Position numbers and translations under genes: made by a program. Shown one piece after another: positions 35,893-48,445 of a stretch of DNA of 64,000 nucleotides (position 1 is its first letter; each line of letters opens with the position of its first letter). This DNA comes from Pleurodeles waltl. Lineage: Eukaryota > Chordata > Amphibia > Caudata > Salamandridae. The stretch lies in NCBI RefSeq assembly GCF_031143425.1, contig NC_090450.1, positions 167,455,486 through 167,519,485 on the forward strand. Reading direction: 5' to 3'. Under the pieces are notes generated by a model. That model saw nothing but the letters and a program-made list of their open reading frames with translations. It was not told where the DNA came from and made no database searches.

Positions 35893-37107
35893 TTTATGTA
35901 CCAAATACAACTACATGTTAGTGATTTTGCTAGTATATAATGTTTGTTTCACATTTTCAATTCAAGAGGCGCATGTGCACACATACAGCTCCACCCCTCC
36001 TCTAAAATAAGTTCATTTTTTGGTACATATTAGGGTAAAGGTTATGTGCTAGGATTAATTGTGCAGGCCTAAAACACTTGTGTGAATATCTCAGGGATAG
36101 GTGAACCCACACCAGAGAAATATTATTATGAATGTACACATCCAAAGAACTAGGGAAATTACTAGACCTTTGTGAATTTTGTTTACAGTGCCTATGACAT
36201 TTGTAAACATTCAAAGCACACAGATTCATATGATTTTCAGACATGCAAGTCTAGTTCTTGGAAAAATTGTTTTACCTGAGAGATCTTTACTTATCAATTG
36301 TGCCACTGATGTGGATCAGTTCTAGCCTCTCAAAAGAATCAGAAAGAGCTTCTGCATATAGTCATGTAGCAGATAGTAAAACTCCTACTACCTCTTTGGG
36401 TGCATGTTGTATGATCCTCTATAAAGGAACATACAGTGTTTGAACCTCAGTGTGTGTGTGTGGGTGTGGGTGTGTGTGGGTGGGAGTGTGCACATGTGTA
36501 TATAGATTTTAGTAGTAAATTTGAGAGGTACACATGGGAGTGGGTGGGAAAAGGAGCAGACTTACTACTGAAGAGGATGTGATTAGGGAAGAGTAATAGG
36601 GGTACAGGGTGAATCAGGGTAGGGTTAAGAAAGGGACATGATCCACCCACACAAGTATAGGCCAATTGTGTTACTCTGGTGGTGGTGACATGTAACTTAA
36701 ACTGAGTTCGTAAACTTACTACAAAGGTTAAACTTATTCAAGAGTGAAACTTATCTTTGAGAATCAGGCCCACTGTGCTGCCCTGACAGTGATGGATGGT
36801 GTTCAGTTTTTACTAGATATATTTGGCAATGTGCTTAAATTACCTCTTCCTTGGCTACACATCATTCAAAAATCTGAGACTAAAAGTATGATTGTAAATG
36901 GTTGCCATATAGCCAATGAGTATGAAAGGGTTAATGGAGAGAGACTTGAACATTGTTTTGTTTAATTAATGGTCGGATTTTAGCCAGCTTAGAAGTGAAA
37001 ACTTTTGTAGCCTTGTTTTTGTTGTTTTGACCAAAATGTATTTGTAAGAACAATTTGAAATATCCTGTTTCTATTAATAAAAATAGGCACATTTGGGAAA
37101 TTGTCTT
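35893..37107. other. Unannotated sequence with a GT microsatellite
   Basis: A GT/GGGT microsatellite lies at about 36447-36490. Open frames around it on the minus strand are microsatellite artefacts. Nothing else recognised. Confidence 0.4.
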
Positions 37108-39500
37108 TGTTAGAAATGACGTGTCTAGTTGGCGGTCGAGTTGCACCCTGTCAAAGTAAAGACCCTCACTCTAATCAGGAGATACCCGCTCAGATAACCC
37201 ATCCTCACCCCCTTTGTAGCTTGGCATGAGAAGTCAGGCTTTATCTCAAAAACAATGTGTAAAGCATTTGCACATAACACACAGTAATATGTGAAAACAC
37301 TACAAAAGGACACCACACCAGTTTTGGCAAAATAGCCAATATTTATTTCTATAAAACAAGACCAAATATAACAAAAATCTAACATATATGAATTCTGCAA
37401 GATTTACCCAAAAATACAGTTCCTTGAAGTTGGTAGCCCCACCTCACAGCGTCGTGATCGACAAAACCAACAGTTTAAGCCAGCTGCGGCATCGCAGGCC
37501 AGCTATGGTGTCGGGAAGACCCGCAAACAGTACCTTTGGAATTGCAGGGCAACGTGATCCTCGCGGTGAGCTCCGGAGAACGGTGTCACTGGTGTCTCTG
37601 TGTCACTTCTGGAGTCGATGCGGGAGTTGTCGGGCCCTTGAAGTCACACTTGTTGCAGAACAAACTCGGACCTGATGAATTCAGGTGCTCTGGAGTGGAT
37701 GGCGTCAGGGCTGTGGTGCGAAGTGGGATGATACAATGTGCGGTGCCCACAGGTCATGGTGCAGGCAGTGGCTCAGTGATGGCGTCCAGCTGCATCAGTG
37801 AGACCAGGGATGCAGTGTGAAATGGGACGGAGCGACGTCTAGTGTCACCAGGGCACGGTGCAGGCTGCGCAATCGTCGTTGCTGAAGCGCTGTCGTCGGT
37901 AAGCCCAAGTCGGTGGTGCGGGACAGTGTTTAGTGTCCACAGGCCACGGTGCAGGCAGGGATGCCTGGTGACCACACTGGAGTCAGTGGTGCTGGCGTCG
38001 GTGGACCGGGGCTGCAGTGCGGGACAGGACGGTGCTTCATGTACCTCATGAGTGATGTCCACAGGCCACAGTGCAGGTAGCGGCGCCAGTGTCTGCAGGA
38101 ACGCCCTAGTCGTGGATGCCCAGCCTGAGCAGGTGATGCCAGAGTGCCAGGTTCACAGGTCACGATGGGAGCAGCGGCTTGGTGAAGTTGTCCGATGAGG
38201 GCAGCGGTGAGCCCAGGGTCACGGTGCGAAATGGGGCAGTGCGCCTCGGCAGGTAATGGTGCAGGCCAGCGGCATCGTTGGTTGTGCACAGTAGTTTCTC
38301 CTCTTGAACAGTACAAAACACACAGGCCCCGATTATGACAATGGTGGTAAAAAACGCCTACCGCCATGGCGACGACCTCCAAAAGACCATCGCCGCAGCT
38401 ACCATCCCTCCATCATAATATGACCATAGCCGGATTTCTGCCACAAGAAGGTTGGAAATCCGGCTGTGGCCATACTGGGGGATGGAGGTAAGGTGGCGCT
38501 GCTACCACCAGCAGCACCACGCCAGTAGACCGCCGCCAGCCATTTTTGAAAAACGATACGGCCTGGCGGTGTTCTGCTGACAGGCGCTCCTTGCGGTAGC
38601 AGCGCCCGGTCCCCTGCCGGAAGACCCCCTAGATCCAGGTAAGTCCGGTTTCCAACAGGGGAGGGGGGTGGGGTGTGTTGTGTGTGTGTGGGGGGTGTGT
38701 GCATGTATGTGTGAGTGTGTGCATGAATGCGAGTTTGTGTTTAGTGTTGTTTGCATGCGTGTATGAATGTGTGGGAGTGCGTGTATGTATGGAAATGTGA
38801 ATGCATGTCTGCATGTATGTTTTGATGTGTGTGCATGAATAAATGAATGCATGCGTGTATGTATGTGTGGATGAGTGTGTGTCTGCATGTGTGTGTGTGA
38901 ATGGGGGCATGGATGTACAGGGGTGGGGGTATCTGGGATGTATTTGGGGGATGGGGCCTCCTATCAGTGACAGGGAAGAAATTCCCTGTCACTGATAGGG
39001 CACACCAGCATGGTTTGGCCTTAGGCAAGGTCCTGATACCGCCGGCGGCACAATGGTTCTTATCTCCAGCCCAGTGGCTGCTACTGCCATGGCGGTCGGA
39101 ATGGTACATTGGCGGATTGGCTTCAGCCAACCCACCAGTGTCATAATGTGGCGGTAAGTACCACCAGCCTATTGGCGGTACTACCGCCACATTAGCTCCA
39201 ACCGCTGGGGTCATAATGACTCCCACAGTTCCAAGTGCTACAGGTCGAGGAAGCTGAGGTCTCTGGTGTCCCTGAGACATCCAACAGAAGGCAAGTTCCA
39301 CTCCAAGCCCTTGGAGAACTTTCTCAAGCAGGATACACAGCAAAGTACACCCTGTGCACTCTTTTAAGGCAGAAGCAGCAACTGCAGGCCAATTCAACAA
39401 AGCAGCACAGCAAAGATACAGTACTCCTCCTCCAGCTCTTCAGCTCTTCTACTTGGCAGAGGTTCATATTGGTTCCAGAAAGAATCTAAAAGTCTGCTAT
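37108..39500 (-). mobile_element. LTR-type repeat D, reverse orientation, with a nested element
   Basis: The left edge TGTTAGAAATGACG is the complement of a CATTTCTAACA 3' LTR end. The first 300 bp (GTAGCTTGGCATGAG, AACACTACAAAAGGACACCACACC, TATTTATTTCTATAAAACAAGACC) resemble the 3' part of salamander-type LTRs, including a minus-strand AATAAA near 37345. The middle (about 37440-38310) is GC-rich with degenerate repeats of CCACAGGCCACGGTGCAGG (copies near 37750, 37940 and 38060). It continues after the nested element to about 39500, where the 5' end is lost. Confidence 0.5.
38325..39224. mobile_element. Inverted-repeat element, 900 bp, ACA target duplication
   Basis: Left end GGCCCCGATTATGAC; the right end is the complement of GGGAGTCATTATGAC. 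Flanked by ACA on both sides (38322-38324, 39225-39227); removing it rejoins the surrounding LTR. The interior has several hairpins, for example CTATCAGTGACAGGGAA / TTCCCTGTCACTGATAG (38961-38998), and a GT/ATG-rich microsatellite at about 38660-38905. Probably a Harbinger-type non-autonomous element related in style to 54775-55326. Confidence 0.7.
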
Positions 39501-39724
39501 TCATATTTCAAACCGCCTTAAGATCAAATCTTCGAAAATCACCAATTCAATATATATGGTTCTTTATCATAATCACTGTCTCAAATCTCAAATAGGTGAG
39601 TACATAACTCTTCGCCAATATTTAATCCATTTGGTATTTTAGTTTCTAAATCAACAATATATATGGATTCTTTTTTCCTTAACATCAACTCTCTATTTCC
39701 ATTATGCACCTTCTTCAATGTTTT

Positions 39725-40310
39725 CATATTGGAGTTAGGATAGTAAATCTAACCCCCTGATCCCAATGTGCACTTTGCTTGTTAGATTGGAGAGAAAAGT
39801 GAATCTGGCCCCATATGTATTGACATTTCCCAAGCTTTAACGGACTGAAGTTAGAGGAGTAAATGAGTCCCCCCAAAAATATAAATTTAACCCAGTGTTT
39901 GATATTGCTTTCAAAGCATTATTACATTAATGATGTACCATTACAGCCAATAGTCAGATGAGCAGTCTAATATATAGGATAGGTGTCTTTCAAAAATGTT
40001 GCATTTGTCAATACTGCTGGCGCAGGCAACTGCTCCAGCAGCTAATAAAAATAAAATACGGGGTGCAATATGTACAGTAGCAGCAGATTGTTGCCTTATT
40101 TTGAGTTTGTTGATGGAGTTAGAATAATAAATCTAACCCTTCTGAAAGTATGTTTTTCCCTTGTGGTTTTAAAGTGGAGTTAGAATAGCAAATCTGATCC
40201 CCTTCCCAATGTATGTATTTTCTCCACTGCAAGATAGCCTGTATTTAGACCCCACAACGTATGCATTTTCACTACTGTCTGCAGGATTGAAGTTAGAATA
40301 ATATATTTCA
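39725..40310 (+). repeat. Degenerate tandem repeat around GGAGTTAGAATAGTAAATC
   Basis: At least five variants of GGAGTTAGRATARTAAATCTAACCCC occur, near 39731, 39850, 40115, 40175 and 40270, each followed by a CCCAATGTAYGTATTTTCC-like segment. Spacing is about 60-120 bp. Non-coding. Confidence 0.6.
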
Positions 40311-40384
40311 GTGTTTTTATTTGAGTATATTTCTAATGATTTTGAATTTTTTCAATATCTGCAATTAAAATAAGTATTTCTAAA

Positions 40385-40441
40385 TTTTATATACATCTAT
40401 ATATCTATATATCTATATATCTATAGACATATATATTTATA

Positions 40442-40489
<48 letters not shown>

Positions 40490-40490
40490 A
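40385..40490. repeat. AT microsatellite
   Basis: Runs of ATCTATAT followed by about 40 bp of pure TA repeat. Confidence 0.95.
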
Positions 40491-43400
40491 TAATTATTTT
40501 GAATATTTAATTTACTTTTCTATTGTTTTGTTTTTATCATTATTTACTTTTTGTTGTTTGAAAATATACATTGTTAAATTAAATACAGTTTTCAAAATAT
40601 GTTAATTCTGAATAACTTAATATGTATACTTAATGTTAACTGTATGTTATATATTTATTTTAAATATTTTGTACGAAAATTTATTTAACTTTTATTACAA
40701 GTTCTAAAAATGTTGATTATAATTAAATACATATATTTATCGATTTAATGTTGATATTTTGGACTATGACAGGTAGGTAGTGGATATGTTTGTAAGTTCC
40801 ATTATAAGCATGTAAGGATATTTTTTTGTGGTCTATGTTTTGGGTAGAATATTTTTGTACCACAATATGTTTGTAGTCGATATTCTGCCACTCTTTATGT
40901 CTGTTTGCATCATGGTTTTTATAGTAGTCTTTTAGTGACGTTTCAATGATTATTACATTCCAATGATGAGCCCAAAAACATTGTAATTTTGAGAAAAATA
41001 TGACTGATAGTGATTTCTTCATGACTCGCATGTTGCATTGTTTCCATTCTCTGAGGATATATATCTTTGAAATACAACATACCAATGGGAAAACCATAAC
41101 TTTCCTGCACTCTCTTTGCATCTATTTCTCATATTCTCTGTACACATATGTGGAATCTTGACTTCTTCTATTTTAACCCTGTTTGAGTTCTACATTGGAC
41201 TGTATGTCAAACAGTATTTTTGTCTACCATGTCAGAGAGCCAGCTGTAGCCTAAGAAAGGCCTCTAATTCTTGATCTGATTCTTCAAGCCTGACTCTGCC
41301 AATTCTTATGTTTATATTTTCATTGCTCATTTTTAAAATTGAAAATATCAATGATTACAATAATGAAATGGCATAAACTTGTGTTTTGCTATAGATTACT
41401 ATAAGCTTGAATAATCTATAATGAATGATTAATAAATGTATTAATACATTGCACACGTTTGATCCTTTACATATTCTAAGGAAGGAACTTTTTAGAGTCA
41501 AACACTGCACAAGTAAAAAAAAACTTCGCTCATCCATCTTTCACTGAATTAGGGTTTGAGGGACAGATTACTCTCTCTCAAAGTGATGAATATCCTGTTT
41601 GCCTTATTACATTTGCCATAGTATGTGATGCACTTGTAATAAAAGAGGTGGAATATCCATCATCTTTGTGTGGAGTAGACTGTCCACTAAACTGTAAATT
41701 GAGTCCTTACTTTTTGAAGTACACAGGGATGACTCCTACATCTCATGAGTATGCCAGGAATACTTCTCAGGACTTCTGGAAATCAGGAATAAGTCAAGCC
41801 TACTTATAGTTTAATGTTTGTAATTTAGGGCCCCAAAAGTACTAAATTGTGGTTGTACTCAAATTCGGAATTGCATGGACTTAGACATTCTATTGAAATT
41901 ACACTTGATATACCATTTTTACATTCCCTTTCAGTAAATATGTGATTACCTTCCGCATCAAATGCATACATTAAAACACATACAGAGATTGCAACTCTAT
42001 TTTCTTTCGTAGATCAAGTGCTATTTTGCAAGAGCTCATTGTTCCTTTTTCCAGGTGTATCTAACTTTGGTCAGGGTAAACCATTCCTTTAAAGAATGCA
42101 AATAGTATTAGATTTTTAGCCTTGGGAAAGAGTGTCTTCTTGTGCAATGCACTTAATAATTGGCGTCATTTAAAAAAAAAGAAGTTACAGGCTACTTTGC
42201 CGCAGTGAGTACTTTCAACCATTTGTTTTCAAAACGTGAGTAGTCAAACGCCGTGTACTAAAGGCTCTTAGGGTCATCATCAGGTACATTAATTCCATAC
42301 GCTGACTCGAGCACCATTTTTTTAATTTTGACTAATAACTTTTAACATTACGTTTGACGGTCGTTTGATTTCTAATCATGAAATCCACGGGGCATTTTGT
42401 GGGATCTGTCCTAAAATAAAAGTTTTCAAGGTAAACAATGTTGACCACGTATATATTGTTTGAGATGAGCCTCACGACAGTGTTCATAGAATGTAAACAA
42501 GGCCAAACGAAGTTGTAGGCACCCTCCAGGCAGCTCAGTTGGAATGACATGTCACAAAAAAGGATTATCTAACAATCAAAGAAATGAAGCTAGTTTGTTT
42601 CACCAAGTATTTCTGATACAATTTGATGTGTGTGTTTTAAATATGTTAACAAATGACCTAAAGTTAATCCCACTGAGAAGCAGTACAGCTGGGGCCATGT
42701 TGGGTCCAATGTGCCTGCCTTATTTTAACATTTTGCACTAATATTTCTACTTCTTGCAGAGTGAAAAACAAGATATTTATTCATTATTCGGTGCAAAAAC
42801 ATAGGTCTGCATCTGTCATTTGTCATATTTTCAGTGCAAATATTGGTCCAAACTGCACCAGTGCTTTCAGTAGTCCAATAAAGTTTGTGTAGTAGTGTTT
42901 AAATTTTTTGCAATTAGGCTATGACTGGTGTCTGCGATGTACAATGTAAAAGTAAAGTGCGGTGCTTTTAAAGACTCTTGCAGAAAATGATAGAAAATGT
43001 TAATTTGTAACATTTGCAAATTTCTTCTGACAGTATGATTAGGACAACATGGACAGTTTGCCAAAAGATGGAAAAATTCTGTGGAGATCCAAGCAACACT
43101 CGCCACTGTGTGAGGAACAAAGGAAAAACGTATTTTTCAACAGGAGACGCAAACAGAGTAAATAATCCTTTTTTAAGAGACCTAAAAACGAAAGAGAGTT
43201 ACTCCTAAATGCACAGTTTCTAACAGATGCAGAGGCCGTGGGCCGTCTTGGTTTCTATCTTCAAATTGAGTCTGTTGTAGAGGTGCGGATAATATGCGTA
43301 GCTCTCTCTAATGTAGTTACTCGTAACTACTGCAAAATTACTCGTAATTATATGAGAAGTGTTACTCATCATTTAGCACTATTTTCTTCCTTGCGTCCAA

Positions 43401-44386
43401 AATTGGCAGGAGAAATGTATTTTGCTCCATGCAAAAAATGCTACAGCACTAAATGCTACAGTAAACCAAAAGCAACAGCCAGCAGAAGCACATGCTCTAT
43501 TAATTAATCTGTCCTGTGCTCCTCTGGTAGGAGTTTTGCCCTAAATTACTCTTAATTATTCAAGCTGGTGTAATCACACAATTTCGGTATTTTCACACCA
43601 CAAGAATACTGACTCTTAAACCCAGTAACTTACATAAATAAGGAACAAAACATAAATCAACAGAACTACTGTTGTTCATATTACCTATTCGCCCAGGTTC
43701 CCACAGCAACCTCATTGCATGAAAAAAGATTCTGGTGATGTGGGTTCAAAGTAAGATGACAGTTTGAAGGCTCATTGAATCAGACACGATACAGAAGAAA
43801 AGCTCCAGCTGGAATAATTGGCAATGAGTTGTTGAGATTTGATGTGAGTTCTTCCAATTTCCTGCTTTTTGTAAACAGTGTAAAAGGATTAATCTCAAAA
43901 TGAAGGGAAGACAGCAGTGAGCTTTAGCTACATGGTTTCCAAGTCAGTGTCATGTAGGGATTTTGGGGGTCCCAGGCAAGGCCTATTTTGGGAGCCCTTG
44001 TACAACACAAATTTAAACTTTATAAAAAATTTCCTGCTAATTTAAGCCAGCAAGATGTCAAACAGTATTGAAGTATATGTTCATTTTTAACAGGGTCACA
44101 AAAGTAGTTCAAATAAGTCTTGCCCGAGCTCCCAAATATCCACTAGGTAGCGAGAGAGAGTCAGAGATATATGAAGTCAGAGAGGGAAAAAGGTTTAGAT
44201 GGAGAAAAAGGATAGACAGAGGTTTAAAATAAGGAAAGTTCACTTTTGCAAAGGGCCCAATGAAAGGTGGAGGCCCTGGGTAATTGCCCACTTTGGTGAT
44301 GATGATGGTGAAGACGATTAATGATCTTTATTCGATTATTGAAAAATTGCCCACTTTGCCCATGCCTTAAAACGTCTCTGCTCCTA
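40491..44386. other. Unannotated AT-rich sequence
   Basis: No gene. At about 40745-40890 GATATTTTGG- and GTCGATATT-like motifs recur, suggesting a decayed short tandem repeat; the minus-strand open frame over it (40723-41121) has no protein motif. Near 43310-43370 a GTAGTTACTCGTAACTAC palindrome and CTCGTAATTA match the repeat near 21885. Confidence 0.4.
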
Positions 44387-45133
44387 GGGCCACATGTACG
44401 AACATTTGGAATTGCAATGTCCTAATTGCAATAACTTGTGAAAATCAGTTAGGAAATTGCAATTCCAAATGTAAGAAGCACCAGTGAATTGTTTTTGTGA
44501 TTCCCTGTGGGTTGCAAATAGATCTACCTCATTAAAATATTTAATGAGGTAGTTTGCAATTTGCGACCCACTGGGAATCGTAAAAATCACAGGGATGGTG
44601 GCCTGCTTGGGTCAGCAGACAACTATATTTGTGATTGCTTTTGAATAAAATAATCTTTTTTTAAATGCAGCCCATTTTCCTTAAAGAAAAATGGGCTGCA
44701 TTTAAAAAGAAAAAACTGAAATGTTTAGTTTTCATTTTTTAAGAGCATGCAGTGGTCCGTGGGACCACTGCCTGCTCTAAAAAGAATTTTCAAATGCATT
44801 CACAAAGGGGAAGGGATCCCCTTGGAGCCCCTTCCCCTTTGAGAATGGGTGGATACCAGTTTGAAATTGGTGCTAACTTTGATTGTTTTGTGATTGCATT
44901 CACAGTCACAAAACAATCATATATGTCATTCAGATTTGGTATTAGGAAGAGATGCCTTGAACACACCCCTTCCTAATACCGAATCGCAAAACCCAAATTA
45001 TAATTCGGTAGCAAGTTACTGAATCGCAGATTGGGCTTTGTACATTCCAAAAAGCATTTTTCTGGTTGCAAATGGGCCGATTCAGCAAATTGGTGGGTTT
45101 ATGTCTAGAAAAATGGTTTCTTCATGTGGCTCC
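44387..45133 (+). mobile_element. Serial-hairpin element (family H), copy 1
   Basis: Starts GGGCCACATGTACGAA and ends with a diverged complement (TTCTTCATGTGGCTCC). Inside are consecutive palindromes: TTGGAATTGCAAT and its complement (about 44405-44474), TACCTCATTAAA / TTTAATGAGGTA (44525-44551), AAATGCAGCCCATTTTCC and its complement (about 44663-44703), GAGCATGCAGTGGTCC / GGACCACTGCCTGCTC (about 44743-44777), GGGGAAGGGATCCCC / GGAGCCCCTTCCCC, and GATTGTTTTGTGA / TCACAAAACAATC. A second copy with better preserved ends is at 63006. Non-coding, Harbinger-like termini. Confidence 0.7.
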
Positions 45134-45624
45134 AAGTGTATTTCATCCAGACAGAAATTAAAATTTTCAAATTGCAAGAAAGATATGTTGACATATTTTC
45201 AGAAGCAAATTAGAGGCTTCTATCAGATACTGTCTGCTTGAAATTGAAACCAGATGTTGAATAGTTATGAAAAAACAACTCAATAAAGAACAATACAATC
45301 CTGTAACATTTTAAATTTAATATTTAAAAATTATATTAAAAAATCAAATATTTCTTAAAACAGTTTCATACCAGAGGTATCAGGCAGAAATATTACACCT
45401 CCTTGGTATCATATTTTCGACTTTAACAGTCCAAGGCCTCATTAAGATTGAAAAAAATACAAACATGTTAGTCACACAAAACTAACCAAAAACTATAGAA
45501 GTGCACAGTAGTTTATTAGAATTTTGCTGAGCAACTCTTGCTCTCCAATTCAATAAGAATGGTTTTAAGCATATTTTATGGTTTTGTTTTGCAGTTTGCA
45601 TTTTTTATATAGGGTGAACTCGAC
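45134..45624. other. Unannotated AT-rich sequence
   Basis: Nothing recognised. Confidence 0.4.
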
Positions 45625-45785
45625 CCGAAGGTATCTGAGAGCTTTAAATGTGAGCACCAGTTACATTAAACAAGGACATGGAGAGATTGAGTTATTTGCC
45701 CTGATTCACAGGATGTTGAGCCGACTCCAGGCTCAAACCTGTTCCCCAATTCCAAACTCGGCAACTCCAGCCCTCTTTTTCCCCT
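45625..45785 (-). mobile_element. tRNA-derived SINE, reverse orientation
   Basis: On the minus strand the head reads GAGGGCTGGAGTTGCC (A-box-like) and GGTTTGAGCCTGG (B-box-like), then TCGGCTCAACATCCTGTGA and AATAACTCAATCTCTCC, in the same order as the SINE at 20012. Its 3' tail is eroded. Confidence 0.6.
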
Positions 45786-46405
45786 TGTTGTTTCAAAAAA
45801 GTTGGGGAGCACTAAATGATATGTATAGTGTTCACACTCTTGTTATTTACAAACTCCTCAGCCCCCCAATTTGGTAAATTCTTGTACAGATCATGATTGC
45901 AATAACTCTCCTAGTGAGAGAACAGATGACTTTTCAGCCTCAGATCTTCGATTTTACCTTCCAAAGAAAGAGGATCTAAGATGTGCCTGTGCAATTTCTT
46001 CACTACATGTGATTTATATTGAAGGCATGGATGTTTTCTACAGGAGAACATTTTGAAAAAAACAAGCTTATGGGATAACATTGCTAAATGCTTAGTTAAG
46101 GGTCTTTTAAAAATTACATGACTCATACTTAGTACACCCTCTCACCTCTTGCTCATCACAGTTCTCACTAAATCCAGTGGAGGCAGGCTTGAAGTGCTTT
46201 GGGGTGAAAACAGTACCAGTGTGACTTGCAGCGTCTTTCCGGAAGTTGAGTTAGTCAGGAGAGCAAGAGGACAGCATCTCAAAGCAACACATTGAAGAAT
46301 CAGGCAAATAAAAGGACCTCAAGATATTCTTCATATGCTGCTGCCTCACCGGTAAAAGTGAAATATATTTCTGCAACTAACAAAAGTGAAATGACAGGAC
46401 ACATT
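45786..46405. other. Unannotated sequence
   Basis: No gene or repeat recognised. Confidence 0.35.
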
Positions 46406-46828
46406 GGGGCATATTTATACTCTGTTTGCACTGAATTAGCGTAATTTTAGTTTTACTCTAATTCGGTGCTAAACTAACTCCATATTTATACTTTCGTGCT
46501 AGACCCGTCTAGCACCAATTTTATGGAGTTAAAGTCATTTTTTGGAAGTGGAGACCTACCTCACCTTAATGAGATGCAAGGTAGGCATTCCCGTGCAAAA
46601 AATGACTCTATGGCCTTAATGCCATATTTAGGGGCATATTTATACTCTGCGTCATATTTATACTCCAAATTAGTGTCATTTTTTTTAACTCTAATTTGGT
46701 GCAAAACGAACTCCATATTTATACTTTGGTGCTAGACCCATCTAGCACCAAGGCCCTGATTTATACTTTTTTTGCGCCGCATTAATGTCATTTTTTTATG
46801 GAAAAGTGGCGCAAACTTACAAAATATT
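46406..46828. mobile_element. Overlapping fragments of Harbinger-B-type non-autonomous elements
   Basis: Two starts of the form GGGGCATATTTATACTCTG lie at 46406 and 46631, followed by the TCTAGCACCAATTTTATGG, GTCATTTTTTGGAAG and GCAAGGTAGGCATTCCCGT segments also found, diverged, in the right-hand 320 bp of element B. A third start (GGCCCTGATTTATAC, about 46752) resembles the left half of the 26969 MITE. None has its right end here, so these are truncated or nested pieces. Confidence 0.6.
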
Positions 46829-47951
46829 GGCCCATATTTATACTTTTTGCTGCAAAAGTGCACTAACTCAGTTTTGCACCAAAAAGTTTAGCACCAGCTT
46901 GCACCATTTCTGTGCACCAGCCGGGCACCATATCTATGGAATGGTGCAAGCTGGTGCAAAAGGTAGGATAGAGTAAAAAAAAAAGACTTTAGTCGGGTGG
47001 GGCTGGCAGTATAGAAGAAGATGGTTTAGCACCAAAAAAATGACTTTAAGCAGGTTAGAGTAAACAAAGTGACTCTAACCAGATTAGCGTCATTTTATGG
47101 TGCTAAACCTACCATGCCACATGACTCCTGCCTTACAAAAGGCAGGAGTCATGCCCACCTCCCCAATGGCCAGCACAGAGGACAGGGGTCCCCTGGGTAT
47201 GGCCATTGCACCCTGTGCCATGTATGGGGGCCCATTTCAGGGCCCCCTGTGGCACTTTCAAAAATAAAATGCAATCTTACCTGTACTTACCTGGGATGGG
47301 GTCCCCCATCCTCTGCAGTCCCTCTGGTGTGGGTGGGGGTACCTCTGTGGCCTGGGGAGGGCACCTGTGGGCTTATTCCATGGTGTTCCACTATGGAAAT
47401 AGGCCCACGGGTCCCCTAACACCTGCCCTGACCCAGGCTTTATAAAATGGGGCAAAGCAAGCTTTGCCCCATTTTTTGACCCCTCCTCCCTCCCTTGCAC
47501 CATTTTTGCATGGGAGTATAAATATGGCGTTAAGGCCATAGAGTCATTTTTTACACGGGAACGCCTACCTTGCATTTCATTAAGGCAAGGTAGGTTTCCA
47601 CTTCCAAAAAATGACTTTAACTCCATAAATTTGGCGCTAGACGGGTCTAGCACCAAAGTATAAATATGGAGTTACTTTTGCACCGAATTAGAGTTTTAAA
47701 AAAATGACGCTAATTCAGTGCAAACAGAGTATAATTATTCCCCTGAGCATCAAAATATGATGCTAATCTGGTTAGAGTGCTTTATTTTGACTCTTACCTG
47801 CCTAACATAATTTTTTTTTACACTAGCCTACCATTTGCACCGGCTTGCACCATTCCATAAATGTGCTAAAAAATGGTGCAAGCCGGTGCAAAACTTTTTG
47901 ATGCAAAACTGCGTTAGTGCAGTTTTGCACCAAAAAGTATAAATAAGGCCC
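46829..47951. mobile_element. Harbinger-type non-autonomous element, ATT target duplication
   Basis: Left end GGCCCATATTTATACTTTTTG; the right end is the complement of GGGCCTTATTTATACTTTTTG. Flanked by ATT (46826-46828 and 47952-47954). Its left end matches the left terminus of element B. The segment from about 47408 to 47743 is a diverged copy of element B's right terminus, ending in CCCC. It therefore combines both types of B end without any gene, with hairpins such as GACTCCTGCC / GGCAGGAGTC near 47120-47150. Confidence 0.7.
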
Positions 47952-47954
47952 ATT

Positions 47955-48127
47955 GTTTTAACAATGTTGTTTACGTAGCTTCTCACATGGGGCAGAAGAA
48001 CTGGGCCCTTCGCTTGTACATTTATATTTTGATATCTTTGATGCCTTTCAAACCAATCACTTATGGTTCCTGCAGGGACTTACATGGGCTTACTGTGCCA
48101 TACAACTTAACTATTGTACAGTACTAT
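47955..48127. other. Spacer between two Harbinger-type elements
   Basis: Unremarkable 170 bp. Confidence 0.4.
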
Positions 48128-48445
48128 GGGCCATATTTATACTTTTTGATGCAAAACTGCGGTGGCGCAGTTTTGCGTCAAAAATATTACTGCTGGCTAA
48201 CGCCATTTCGGTGCGCCGTGCGGGCATCAAATTTATACTCTGACGCCCGGCGGCGCAAACCACAGGTGTAAGCTATTTTTTTTTACACACACCGCAGCGT
48301 CAAGTCGTAAAGCAAAACGACGTTAACATGCCGGAAATGACTGTGGGTCGATTTACGACACCGCAAACCAGATATGTGTTTTTTTTTTACACAATAGCGT
48401 CAAAATTCCCCGCAAACACAGCCATTTCAGCAGAGGAGAGCCAAA
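48128..48445. promoter_or_regulatory. Left terminus and 5' region of element B
   Basis: Contains the terminal inverted repeat and a hairpin (TTTTTGATGCAAAACTGCG against its partner, about 48143-48183). It carries GCGTCAAAAATATT at 48175-48188 and GCGTCAAAATT near 48399, a motif found again inside and at the other end of the element. The promoter of the Myb-like gene should lie here, but no TATA box stands out. Confidence 0.5.

Noticed and set aside
37388..38382. Overlapping open frames on both strands in GC-rich DNA
   Set aside because: The region is a degenerate minisatellite inside an LTR; frames on opposite strands are equally long and show no conserved domain.
38502..39400. His/Thr-rich open frames of 93-219 codons on the minus strand
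   Set aside because: They run through a GT/ATG microsatellite inside an inverted-repeat element and an LTR; no motif.
40723..41121. A 132-codon minus-strand open frame
   Set aside because: AT-rich, built from recurring GATATT-type repeats; no recognisable domain.
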